64,000 nucleotides of DNA, taken from Paenibacillus guangzhouensis (lineage in GTDB: Bacteria > Bacillota > Bacilli > Paenibacillales > Paenibacillaceae). Location: contig NZ_CP045293.1 in assembly GCF_009363075.1 (NCBI RefSeq), forward strand, positions 4,892,501 to 4,956,500, written 5' to 3'. Position 1 is the first letter of the stretch. The number at the start of each line of letters is the position of its first letter. The translations under genes were made by a program, and so were the position numbers. The notes beneath the pieces were generated by a model. The model was not told the DNA's origin and ran no database searches. It was given only the letters and a program-made list of their open reading frames with translations. This document shows positions 1 through 7,542 of the stretch, one piece after another.

Positions 1-841
1 TCATCGCAAGCAGCGAACGCTCATAGAGTTCAATGATACGCGGATCATCCATTGGGCAAGATTTAGCTGTTTTCAGAAATTCCATCCAATATTGCGTTGT
101 TTCTGTCGTCCAGGCTTCTACAGGACGGTCCTTCGCTTGGCGCATGACATGCTTCGCTTCATCCAGTGTATGACCCGCTGTAATATAAACGGGAAGAGAT
201 ACCGTCTCGCCAGGTGCTACATTCGAAAATGTCCACTCCATTGCCCCATCCGGCGCCATTTGAATCCGGTTGCCGTCAAGCGTACCCTGGTTCGCCTGAT
301 CCCAAGCATTTGCCGCCTGGAATTTTGTGCACACGTTTGCACTAGAAGCCATAAAAAAATAACGATGCCTAAAATGAACAAGCGAATCCGCTTCAACATC
401 GAATTGTGTCGTATGGTAGTAAGGGCTTTCCGAGACGGTCATGGACGAGTAATGAACAAAATGGAATGTTGCCGGCTGCTCCCCTCGGTTCGTGAAATGG
501 TAATCGAAGACGAGAATATCTTGACCCGGGACGGCAAACGAGACTTTTTCCACCTCAATTGGGCATTGATTGTGCTTCGCATTCACGCGAAACAGGTTCG
601 TACGCGGTACATAAGCTGCTTCATGCTCCCAGCCGTGCTCATGCTCAGCGCTATCAAACCACGACGTTGCTGCACCTTCCATTCGAATACCGGTACGGAT
701 TACATCCACATGTTGCGGAAACCCGACGTTCGGCCACCATAAGCGTACCAAACGCCCAGTCTGAGTTAACGAAGCGAGAAATTTCGAATTGCCGATCACT
801 GCATCAACAAGATAAGGTTTACGTTCCAAATGCGTCGTCAT
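1..841 (-). CDS. GH15 glucoamylase-like glycoside hydrolase (partial, 3' end outside window)
   Basis: The first 280 codons are visible; the gene runs off the left edge. The start ATG (839-841) has an AAGGAG ribosome site 9 bases upstream, lying inside the end of the regulator gene. The N-terminus (YLVDAVIGNSKFLASL, LVRLWWPNVGFPQHVD) resembles the beta-sandwich N-terminal domain of bacterial GH15 glucoamylases and glucodextranases; the catalytic (alpha/alpha)6 barrel would begin near the window edge. There is no signal peptide, so it probably acts in the cytosol, releasing glucose from imported maltodextrins. It follows the LacI-type gene with almost no gap, so the two are likely co-transcribed. 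The family call rests on the N-terminal domain only; a GH65 phosphorylase is a less likely alternative. Confidence 0.72.
   Translation of the reverse strand, partial: MTTHLERKPYLVDAVIGNSKFLASLTQTGRLVRLWWPNVGFPQHVDVIRTGIRMEGAATSWFDSAEHEHGWEHEAAYVPRTNLFRVNAKHNQCPIEVEKVSFAVPGQDILVFDYHFTNRGEQPATFHFVHYSSMTVSESPYYHTTQFDVEADSLVHFRHRYFFMASSANVCTKFQAANAWDQANQGTLDGNRIQMAPDGAMEWTFSNVAPGETVSLPVYITAGHTLDEAKHVMRQAKDRPVEAWTTETTQYWMEFLKTAKSCPMDDPRIIELYERSLLAM
327..342. promoter_or_regulatory. Operator-like palindrome inside the GH15 coding sequence
   Basis: GTGCACACGTTTGCAC is a near-perfect 16-bp palindrome with one mismatched base pair. It differs at only two positions from the palindrome in front of malE (2177-2192). 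It lies about 500 bp into the GH15 gene, so it could be an auxiliary LacI-type operator, or chance arising from coding sequence (Ser-Ala-Asn-Val-Cys). Confidence 0.4.
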
Positions 842-846
842 CCTGT

Positions 847-1878
847 TCAACTCCTTTTTGATTTCGTATATAGAGAAGATTCGCGAATCATCAACCGGTG
901 CGGAACGATCGTTCTCGCTTGGGAGATGGTCTCCCCCTGGATCCGCTTAATTAATAACTGTGAGGCCATGTAACCGAGTTGGTAGATACCAATATCAATA
1001 CTAGATAGCGGTGGGGTCGATAATTCAGTCAGCGAAATGTTATTAAACCCGATGATATTCAAATCTTCAGGCACGTTGTATCCCAATTCCGTTAACCCCC
1101 GCATAATACCGAAGGATACCACATCATCAATGACAACTAATGCTGTCGGACGTTCAGGTAAGCCCATGAAAAATGACATCGCCCGATAGCCGCTCTCCTG
1201 CAGAAACTCCCCTTCGACAATCCATTCCGGCTTCATGTCCAATTGGTGATCAATTAGTGCTTGTTTGTAGCCTTGAAGACGATCTTGGGAGACCGATAAG
1301 GATGGTGGCCCACTGACGAACCCAATCCGAGTGTGCCCTTGGGCAATTAAATGACTGGTTGCGTCAAATGCTGCCTGAATATTGTCGTTATCGACACAAA
1401 GCACGGTTGGATCGTCTTCGTATCGTCCGATAAGAACGAATGGGAACTGCTGCTCCTGTAAGAAAGCGATGATCGGATCGTATTTGCGCGATTGAAGCAG
1501 AATAATCCCATCCACCCTGCGACCCTTTACAAGACGTGTAATCGCTTCCATTTCGTCACTCTCGCTAGAACCCGTCGTCATCAATACATCATATCCATTC
1601 CGAGAAGCCTGTGTTGTAATCCCGCGAATGTTCTCTGCAAAGAAATGATTCTGGAACAATTCCTCTGCAGGGCGCGGCAAAATCATGCCTAACGTATATG
1701 TTTTATTCGAGACAAGACTACGGGCCATAATATTTGAATGATAGCCCATCTCATTCATAATCCCTTTCACTTTCAACGCCGTCTCTTTACTGATCCGAGG
1801 ATGATTAGACAAGACGCGTGATACGGTTGAAGGAGAAACGCCAGCTTTCTTGGCAACATCTTTAATAGTAACTGCCAT
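847..1878 (-). CDS. LacI/GalR-family regulator of the maltodextrin locus
   Basis: The start chosen is the ATG at 1878, preceded by GGAGG at 5-base spacing; an ATG 21 bases upstream lacks a ribosome site. The 343-residue product begins MAVTIKDVAKKAGVSPSTVSRVLSN, the classic LacI helix-turn-helix and hinge region. A periplasmic-binding-protein-like ligand domain follows (TLGMILPR, then VDGIILLQSRKYDP, near the C-terminus NIIGFNNISLTELSTPPLSS). It is divergent from malEFG and upstream of a GH15 gene, so it most likely represses both units and is released by maltose or maltodextrin, as MalR/MdxR-type regulators are. A palindrome-like sequence just upstream of its own start (1894-1909) suggests autoregulation. 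The effector is an inference from context. Confidence 0.88.
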   Translation of the reverse strand: MAVTIKDVAKKAGVSPSTVSRVLSNHPRISKETALKVKGIMNEMGYHSNIMARSLVSNKTYTLGMILPRPAEELFQNHFFAENIRGITTQASRNGYDVLMTTGSSESDEMEAITRLVKGRRVDGIILLQSRKYDPIIAFLQEQQFPFVLIGRYEDDPTVLCVDNDNIQAAFDATSHLIAQGHTRIGFVSGPPSLSVSQDRLQGYKQALIDHQLDMKPEWIVEGEFLQESGYRAMSFFMGLPERPTALVVIDDVVSFGIMRGLTELGYNVPEDLNIIGFNNISLTELSTPPLSSIDIGIYQLGYMASQLLIKRIQGETISQARTIVPHRLMIRESSLYTKSKRS

Positions 1879-1893
1879 AATGCCCTCCACTTT

Positions 1894-1909
1894 GTGCAAT
1901 CGTTTGAAT
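1894..1909. promoter_or_regulatory. Possible LacI-type operator at the regulator's own start
   Basis: GTGCAATCGTTTGAAT aligns with the stronger malE-proximal palindrome GTACAAACGTTTGCAC and keeps the CG centre and the CAA/TTG arms. It lies 16 bases upstream of the regulator's start codon, so binding here would block its own transcription or early elongation. Confidence 0.45.
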
Positions 1910-2071
1910 TAATCTATGCCTAATGTTAGCGCAAATTGATGTACATGTAAACAGAATGAACGCATATCCCTGTCAAATTGATACGCTATCATAGATCATA
2001 AATAAGTTAGTAAATCAGAGGAATATGGAGATTTCCGAAGTTATCCCCCTGTTTTCTAAGCGAAAATGATT

Positions 2072-2087
2072 GTGCAAACGGTTTACC
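2072..2087. promoter_or_regulatory. LacI-type half-palindrome overlapping the malE -35 box
   Basis: GTGCAAACGGTTTACC keeps the GTGCAAACG left half of the locus palindromes, with a right half displaced by one base. It overlaps the proposed malE -35 box, a repression-competent position. Weaker than the site at 2177-2192. Confidence 0.42.
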
Positions 2088-2110
2088 AAATTCCAGGTGT
2101 TGTGTATGAT
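2082..2110 (+). promoter_or_regulatory. Predicted SigA promoter of the malE operon
   Basis: TTTACC (2082-2087) and TATGAT (2105-2110) are separated by 17 bases, and the -10 box is preceded by TG as in extended -10 promoters. Transcription would start near 2117, giving a leader of about 130 bases that contains the cre-like site and the main operator. Confidence 0.6.
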
Positions 2111-2118
2111 AGGGCTAA

Positions 2119-2132
2119 TAAAAGCGTTTTCA
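2119..2132. promoter_or_regulatory. cre-like site (CcpA) just after the malE transcription start
   Basis: TAAAAGCGTTTTCA matches the cre consensus TGWAANCGNTNWCA at all but one defined position. Immediately downstream of the predicted start it would act as a roadblock or repressor site for carbon catabolite repression, as expected for a maltodextrin operon. Confidence 0.6.
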
Positions 2133-2176
2133 GACGTCGTACAAACGGATCAAATCGCTATTTTTTTTCGGATTTT

Positions 2177-2192
2177 GTACAAACGTTTGCAC
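2177..2192. promoter_or_regulatory. Main LacI-type operator upstream of malE
   Basis: GTACAAACGTTTGCAC is palindromic apart from one outer base pair, with a perfect CAAACGTTTG core and the central CG of LacI-family operators. It lies 58 bases before the malE start codon. Related sequences at 1894-1909, 2072-2087 and 327-342 make the divergent LacI-type protein the likely ligand. Confidence 0.65.
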
Positions 2193-2249
2193 ATAAGCGC
2201 TTTTCATAAGAACTAGATATGTATCATACCAATTGGAGGGGTACTCACA

Positions 2250-3548
2250 ATGAAAAAAATGTTGGTTCTCATGTTGACTTTGACGATGGTACTCGCAATC
2301 GCAGCATGCGGCGGGAAATCGAAAGAAGAATCCTCAACTGAAAAAACGCAACAACCTACCACGCAAACCGAAGAGGCTGCAACAACAGAAGAAGAATTCT
2401 TACCAGAGCCTGGTGCTAAATTGGTGGTATGGAGCAGTGGTACAGAGAAAGCGCTCGTTGACGAAGCAGCTAAAGCATTTAAAGAAAAATACGGTATCGA
2501 TGTCGAGTTCCAAGAAGTTGGTCCAGATAAATCAATCGAGCGCATGACAACAGACGGCCCTGCCGGCGTAGGCGCTGACGTATTCCTTGCGGTTCATGAC
2601 CGTATCGGTAGCGCGGTACAATCCGGTATTATTCTGCCGAACGACTATCATGAAGAAGAGACAAAAGCAAATAACAGCGAAAAAGCGATCGAAGCACTTA
2701 CGATTGACAACATCCTATACGGATACCCGAACTCGGTCGAGACAACGGCTGTGTTCTACAACAAGGATCTAGTTCCTGAAGCTCCAAAAACATGGGACGA
2801 TGTCATCAAGTTCGCAAAAACGTTCAATGATCCGAAAAAACAAAAATATGCTTACATGTGGGAAAACGGTAACGGCTACTGGAACTTCGGCTTCCTCGGC
2901 GGATATGGCGCTTATGTATTCGGTAAAGACGGTTCCGATCCATCCGATATCGGTCTGAACAACGAAGGCGGCGTAGAAGCAATGAAGTTCTTCCAATCCT
3001 TGAAAAGTTCCGTGCTTCCTCTAAAAACAGCTGATATCACTTCCGATATCAAGAAAAGCTTGTTCACCGAGGGCAAATTAGCAATGAACGTAAGCGGTCC
3101 ATGGGATACGATCTCCCTTAAAGAAGCCGTTAAGAACCTTGGCGTGATGGAATACCCAACACTACCAAACGGCAAGCCAATGAAGCCATTCTCCGGCGTC
3201 AAAGCATTCTTGGTCAATGCAAACACGAAATATCCGAATGCAGCTAAATTATTCGCACAATTGATCACATCGGAAGAATTCCAAATTCGTGATTTCGAAT
3301 TGCTCGGCAACCTTCCATCGAACAAAAAAGCAGCTGAGAACGATAAAATCAAAAACGATCCATTCGCATCGGTATTCTTGAAGCAGTTCGAGAACTCGGT
3401 TCCAATGCCTAAGATTCAACAAATGAATGCTTTCTGGAGCGTACATGAAGCAACCTTTACATCGATCTGGAACGATGGCGTAGATCCGAAAGTTGCACTA
3501 GACGACATGGTTAAGAAAATGCAAGATAGTATCGCATCCAGCAAATAA
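2250..3548 (+). CDS. malE: Maltose/maltodextrin ABC transporter substrate-binding lipoprotein
   Basis: The 432-residue product starts with a lipoprotein signal peptide (hydrophobic residues 4-19, lipobox AIAAC, lipidated Cys20) and an acidic, Thr/Glu-rich linker to about residue 50. The rest is a family 1 solute-binding protein of the MalE/MdxE type (LVVWSSGTEKALVDEAAKAFKEKYG near the start of the mature fold; VFYNKDLVPEAPKTWDDV). It binds maltodextrins at the outer face of the membrane and hands them to MalFG. A strong GGAGGG site precedes the ATG. It is first in the operon and followed by a stable hairpin, which probably keeps its mRNA in excess over the permease message. No ATPase gene is present, as is usual when MsmX-type shared ATPases energise the system. 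Confidence 0.93.
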   Translation: MKKMLVLMLTLTMVLAIAACGGKSKEESSTEKTQQPTTQTEEAATTEEEFLPEPGAKLVVWSSGTEKALVDEAAKAFKEKYGIDVEFQEVGPDKSIERMTTDGPAGVGADVFLAVHDRIGSAVQSGIILPNDYHEEETKANNSEKAIEALTIDNILYGYPNSVETTAVFYNKDLVPEAPKTWDDVIKFAKTFNDPKKQKYAYMWENGNGYWNFGFLGGYGAYVFGKDGSDPSDIGLNNEGGVEAMKFFQSLKSSVLPLKTADITSDIKKSLFTEGKLAMNVSGPWDTISLKEAVKNLGVMEYPTLPNGKPMKPFSGVKAFLVNANTKYPNAAKLFAQLITSEEFQIRDFELLGNLPSNKKAAENDKIKNDPFASVFLKQFENSVPMPKIQQMNAFWSVHEATFTSIWNDGVDPKVALDDMVKKMQDSIASSK

Positions 3549-3584
3549 TTGCTCAGCTTGATACACTCATATCGGTCTAATTCA

Positions 3585-3609
3585 TCACCCGCCGTTCATC
3601 GGCGGGTGA
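3585..3609 (+). terminator. malE-malF intercistronic hairpin
   Basis: A perfect 10-bp stem (TCACCCGCCG / CGGCGGGTGA) with a 5-base loop and no following T-run. It is better read as an mRNA-stabilising or attenuating element after malE than as a full terminator, because malF begins 28 bases later on the same strand. Confidence 0.7.
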
Positions 3610-3636
3610 CACTGCTCATGGAAGGGATGGATCACA

Positions 3637-4950
3637 TTGAATCGATATGCTAGAACAGCCGGTTGGTTATCTGTTCTGAGTATGGGATTGGGACAGCTCT
3701 ATAATCGTCAGTGGTTGAAAGGCGCGCTGTTCTTACTCACTCATATCACAGGAATTACTTTAATAACTACAGTACTCAGCAAACATATTGCTGGATTCTT
3801 CACCCTTGGGGAACAAGGACAACATCTTGTCAAAGTCGGCAAGATCTATAAGAACGTACCTGGAGATCACTCGATCTTCATGATGATCTATGGCCTATTA
3901 TCCATAATGGTCGTACTTATCTATCTGTTCATCTACTATATGAATGTTCGTGATGCCGTTGCGAATGGACGCATGCGCGAGAAAGGTCAGCCTACGAAGT
4001 CGTTCATCGATTCCATTCGATACGGTGTGAATAATAATTTCCCTTGGCTGATCCTAGCCATTCCAATTATCGGTGTATTGTTCTTTACGATTATGCCGAT
4101 TCTGTTCATGATTTTTATGGCTTTCACCAACTACTCTGCACCTGAACATATCCCACCGAAGAACCTTGTCGATTGGATTGGACTGCAGACTTTCAAAGAT
4201 CTATTCACCTTAAACGTCTGGAGCGATACCTTCTTCGGCGTACTAACTTGGACAATTATCTGGGCCATATTGGCGACAGTGACGTGTTATTTTGGCGGAA
4301 TTCTGGTTGCGCTACTCATTAACCAACAAGGCATTAAGTTCAAAGGATTATGGAGAACATTGTTCATTATCCCTTATGCCATTCCACAGTTCGTCTCTCT
4401 GCTCGTTATGCGGAACATGTTAAATGATAAATTCGGACCGATTAACCAATATTTCCGTTTCTTTGGGCTCGATGGCCTGCCATGGCTAAGTGATCCTTTC
4501 TGGGCAAAAGTATCGGTTATTGTCGTAAATATGTGGATCGGGATTCCAGTCACCATGGTCCTTGTTATGGGCATTCTGACTTCGATTCCAAAAGATCTCT
4601 ATGAAGCAGCTGAGGTAGATGGCGCTACACCTTGGGTGAAGTTCCGAAATATTACGATGCCTTTCGTGCTATTCTCAACCGCTCCGATTCTGATCACACA
4701 GTTCGCAGGAAACATTAACAACTTTAATGTCATTTTCCTGTTGACCAAAGGTGGTCCATCATCGATTGATTACAACATGGCGGGAAAAACAGACTTGCTC
4801 GTAACCTGGCTCTATAAGCTGACGCTAGAGAATAACAAGTATAATGTCGCTTCCGCTGTCGGTATTCTTATTTTCATCATCATCGCATCCGTATCGATCT
4901 TCAGCTACACGAGATCCAAATCGTACCGTGAGGAGGATATGATTCAATGA
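3637..4950 (+). CDS. malF: Maltodextrin ABC transporter permease MalF
   Basis: A 437-residue polytopic protein starting at TTG (3637), with a GGAAGGGATGG ribosome site just upstream; nearby ATGs are out of frame. The N-terminal hydrophobic module (GWLSVLSMGLGQLYNRQWLKGALFLL) precedes the six-helix BPD_transp_1 domain. The cytoplasmic EAA loop that docks the ATPase is at about residues 325-345 (YEAAEVDGATPWVKFRNITM). It forms the translocation pore with MalG for maltodextrins bound by MalE. The end overlaps the malG start by 4 bases, indicating translational coupling. Confidence 0.92.
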   Translation: MNRYARTAGWLSVLSMGLGQLYNRQWLKGALFLLTHITGITLITTVLSKHIAGFFTLGEQGQHLVKVGKIYKNVPGDHSIFMMIYGLLSIMVVLIYLFIYYMNVRDAVANGRMREKGQPTKSFIDSIRYGVNNNFPWLILAIPIIGVLFFTIMPILFMIFMAFTNYSAPEHIPPKNLVDWIGLQTFKDLFTLNVWSDTFFGVLTWTIIWAILATVTCYFGGILVALLINQQGIKFKGLWRTLFIIPYAIPQFVSLLVMRNMLNDKFGPINQYFRFFGLDGLPWLSDPFWAKVSVIVVNMWIGIPVTMVLVMGILTSIPKDLYEAAEVDGATPWVKFRNITMPFVLFSTAPILITQFAGNINNFNVIFLLTKGGPSSIDYNMAGKTDLLVTWLYKLTLENNKYNVASAVGILIFIIIASVSIFSYTRSKSYREEDMIQ

Positions 4951-5795
4951 AAACGAAAAGATCGCTACGTCTTTTTTTCAGCTATCTCTTATTGATCTTT
5001 ATCGGGATTGCTTCCATCTATCCGGCGCTCTGGACGATTATGTCCTCGTTCAAGGTCGGTGACTCGCTCTTCAGCGACACGTTCATCCCGAATCAATTCA
5101 CACTTAAACACTATTCGGACCTGTTCCATCCTGAGAATATCGCTGGCAAGCAAGTCCCTTATGTGAAATGGTATTGGAACACGCTCAAAATCGCGACGAT
5201 GAGTATGATCATCGGAACTATGATCCAGCTCTTAACGGCTTATGCTGTATCACGCTTCCGGTTCAAGGGGCGCAAAACATTGCTCTCCACCGTACTCGTC
5301 CTCGGGATGTTCCCTGGATTCATGAGTATGATCGCGATCTACGTCTTCCTCGTTCAATTGAACTTGCTGGATACGCCTTGGGCGCTTATTATCGTCTACT
5401 CTGCTGGAGCAGCGCTCGGATTGTTCGTTGCCAAAGGATTTTTCGATACGATTCCGAAAAGTCTAGAAGAAGCTGCACGGATTGACGGTGCGAATCATTT
5501 CCAGGTCTTCTCGAAAATTATTTTACCTTTATCACGACCGATCATTACGTATATTTCCTTAATGACGTTCACAGGAGCTTGGATGGATTTCATCTTCGCA
5601 GGATTGATTCTACGTTCCCGTGATCAATGGACGCTTGCGGTAGGATTGTTCAACCTCGTTGACTCTTACTCCAGTACTGCGTTCACCCTCTTCGCTGCTG
5701 GGGCTGTGCTCGTCGCCGTGCCGATTACGATTCTATTCGCATTCACGCAACGATTCCTCGTGGAAGGCTTAACTTCCGGAGCGAATAAAGGATGA
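4947..5795 (+). CDS. malG: Maltodextrin ABC transporter permease MalG
   Basis: A 282-residue membrane protein with six predicted helices and the EAA coupling loop EEAARIDGANHFQVFSKIIL near residues 177-196. It pairs with MalF. Length and sequence fit the MalG/MdxG family. It starts in an ATGA overlap with malF and ends in an overlap with the following amylase gene, so malFG and the amylase are probably translated as a coupled block. Confidence 0.93.
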   Translation: MKTKRSLRLFFSYLLLIFIGIASIYPALWTIMSSFKVGDSLFSDTFIPNQFTLKHYSDLFHPENIAGKQVPYVKWYWNTLKIATMSMIIGTMIQLLTAYAVSRFRFKGRKTLLSTVLVLGMFPGFMSMIAIYVFLVQLNLLDTPWALIIVYSAGAALGLFVAKGFFDTIPKSLEEAARIDGANHFQVFSKIILPLSRPIITYISLMTFTGAWMDFIFAGLILRSRDQWTLAVGLFNLVDSYSSTAFTLFAAGAVLVAVPITILFAFTQRFLVEGLTSGANKG

Positions 5796-7447
5796 TGGAT
5801 CGGGTGAAGTCCAAATGGTGGGTTCACAGTACGCTTGCTCTATTTCTTGTCATGTCCCTGGTTGTAACCGGATGTACCAGTGATCGCGGGTCGGAAAAAG
5901 AGGCTGTAGAGGCGGGGACAAAGGTTGCATCGGATAAAAAGACTACTCCTCCGGCAGTGCAGACAACTGACGCTGAGGTAGATGAGCAGCCTTCAAGAGT
6001 CTACTACGAAATTTTCGTAAGAAGCTTCTATGATAATGACGGGGATGGTATTGGTGATTTGAACGGTGTCACGGCTAAGCTGGACTACCTGAAAGATCTC
6101 GGGGTTGGCGGCATCTGGCTGATGCCGATCAATCCTTCCCCAAGCTATCACGGCTACGATGTCACCGACTATTATGGGATACAGAAGCAGTACGGCACGA
6201 TGGAAGATTTCAAGAAACTGCTGGATGAAGCACATAAACGTGACATCAAAGTGATCATGGATTTGGTCGTCAATCATACGAGCAGTGAGCATCCTTGGTT
6301 CAAGGCCGCTGCCGCTGATGCTAAGAGTCCGTATCGCGACTGGTACACATGGGCGAAGCCTGGTGAGAGCCTCCCCTCGGATGGAGCAACCGGCGCCCAG
6401 CCATGGCACAAATCCGGGGATGACCAATATCTCGGGATCTTCTGGGAAGGGATGCCGGATCTTAATTTCGACAACCCAGACGTCCGCAAAGAGATGATCA
6501 AGGTAGGCCAATTCTGGCTGAAGCAAGGCGTCGACGGCTTCCGTCTCGATGCCGCGAAGCACATCTATGAGGATTTCAAATCGCAAGGAAATCTCCCTGC
6601 GACGAAAGAGAAGAACCAAGCATGGTGGCAAGAATTCCGCAAAGGGATCGAGGAGATCCACCCCGATGCATACCTCGTCGGTGAGGTATGGGATTCCACA
6701 GCGAAGATTGGTCCTTTCCTAGCGCAAGCCTTAGACTCTTGCTTCAACTTCGATCTGTCGAAGACGATTCTATCGACGGTTAGTTCGGAGAAAGCGACGG
6801 ATATTGCTTTTAACCTGGAGCGAATCTACAGCTATTATGCCAAAAATTCAGATGGGAAGTTCGTCGATGCTCCCTTCTTAACGAATCACGACATGAATCG
6901 AACGATGTCTGAAGTGAAGGGCAATACGGATCATGCCAAAATGGCCGCTTCCATTCTGCTCACGCTACCGGGTAACCCATTCCTCTATTACGGTGAGGAA
7001 ATCGGTATGCTCGGGATGAAGCCAGATGAGCAAATCCGAGAGCCTATGATCTGGTCTGCAGCGACTTCGGGTAGTGTAAAGGAACAGACCACTTGGGAGT
7101 CTCTTGTCTATAATAAAGACGCAAAACAAGGCGTTACTGAGCAAGAGAAGGACAACGAGTCGTTGTACAATCATTATAAGAAGCTGATTCAATGGCGGAA
7201 TGACGAACCTGCGTTGCATGACGGCGGTATCGCTTCCTACAAGTTCGACAATGCCAGTGTTCTCGCTTATCAACGCGTGACGAAAGCGACAAAGGCGCTT
7301 GTCGTTCACAATCTCTCCAAAGAGACTCAAAAGGTCGTATTGCCGGATGATGCCTACAAGACGTTAGCTCTACAGAGCAAAGATAGTGCTGTATTGAACG
7401 GAAAGTCGCTTGAATTGCCGCCTTATAGCACAGTCATTCTTAAATAA
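5792..7447 (+). CDS. Membrane-anchored GH13 alpha-amylase-type lipoprotein
   Basis: A 551-residue lipoprotein: signal peptide, lipobox VVTGC with lipidated Cys28, then a low-complexity linker to about residue 65. A GH13 barrel follows. Visible elements are a Ca-binding-like DNDGDGIGDL (81-90), region I with VVNHTS, region II GFRLDAAKH (nucleophile Asp253), region III LVGEVWD (acid/base Glu298) and region IV TNHDMNR (Asp367). A C-terminal beta domain closes the protein. It would sit on the outer membrane face and trim starch fragments or dextrins beside MalE. The start overlaps malG; either of two adjacent ATGs (5792 or 5795) could be used. Exact specificity (amylase, maltogenic amylase or oligo-1,6-glucosidase-like) cannot be fixed from sequence alone. 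Confidence 0.9.
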   Translation: MMDRVKSKWWVHSTLALFLVMSLVVTGCTSDRGSEKEAVEAGTKVASDKKTTPPAVQTTDAEVDEQPSRVYYEIFVRSFYDNDGDGIGDLNGVTAKLDYLKDLGVGGIWLMPINPSPSYHGYDVTDYYGIQKQYGTMEDFKKLLDEAHKRDIKVIMDLVVNHTSSEHPWFKAAAADAKSPYRDWYTWAKPGESLPSDGATGAQPWHKSGDDQYLGIFWEGMPDLNFDNPDVRKEMIKVGQFWLKQGVDGFRLDAAKHIYEDFKSQGNLPATKEKNQAWWQEFRKGIEEIHPDAYLVGEVWDSTAKIGPFLAQALDSCFNFDLSKTILSTVSSEKATDIAFNLERIYSYYAKNSDGKFVDAPFLTNHDMNRTMSEVKGNTDHAKMAASILLTLPGNPFLYYGEEIGMLGMKPDEQIREPMIWSAATSGSVKEQTTWESLVYNKDAKQGVTEQEKDNESLYNHYKKLIQWRNDEPALHDGGIASYKFDNASVLAYQRVTKATKALVVHNLSKETQKVVLPDDAYKTLALQSKDSAVLNGKSLELPPYSTVILK

Positions 7448-7461
7448 TTGTGTTCGTGTTG

Positions 7462-7498
7462 TAAGCTTCGCGCTGACTGAAGTCGGCGCGACAGCTTA
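7462..7498 (+). terminator. Intercistronic hairpin before the neopullulanase gene
   Basis: A long imperfect stem (TAAGCTTCGCGCTGACT against AGTCGGCGCGACAGCTTA, one bulge and one G-U pair) lies between the amylase and neopullulanase genes. Only a short T-run follows, so it may attenuate or protect rather than fully stop transcription. Confidence 0.5.
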
Positions 7499-7542
7499 TT
7501 TGCGTTATATACTAAATTTAATGAGATGAAGGAGCTTGATGA

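Noticed and set aside
92-742. Plus-strand open frame of 216 codons at the left edge
   Set aside because: It is the complement of the GH15 gene, has no ribosome site and gives a composition-biased product; the minus-strand frame matches a known family.
5993-6661. Minus-strand 222-codon frame inside the GH13 lipoprotein gene
   Set aside because: The plus strand has intact catalytic motifs across the same interval; the antisense frame shows no recognisable domain.
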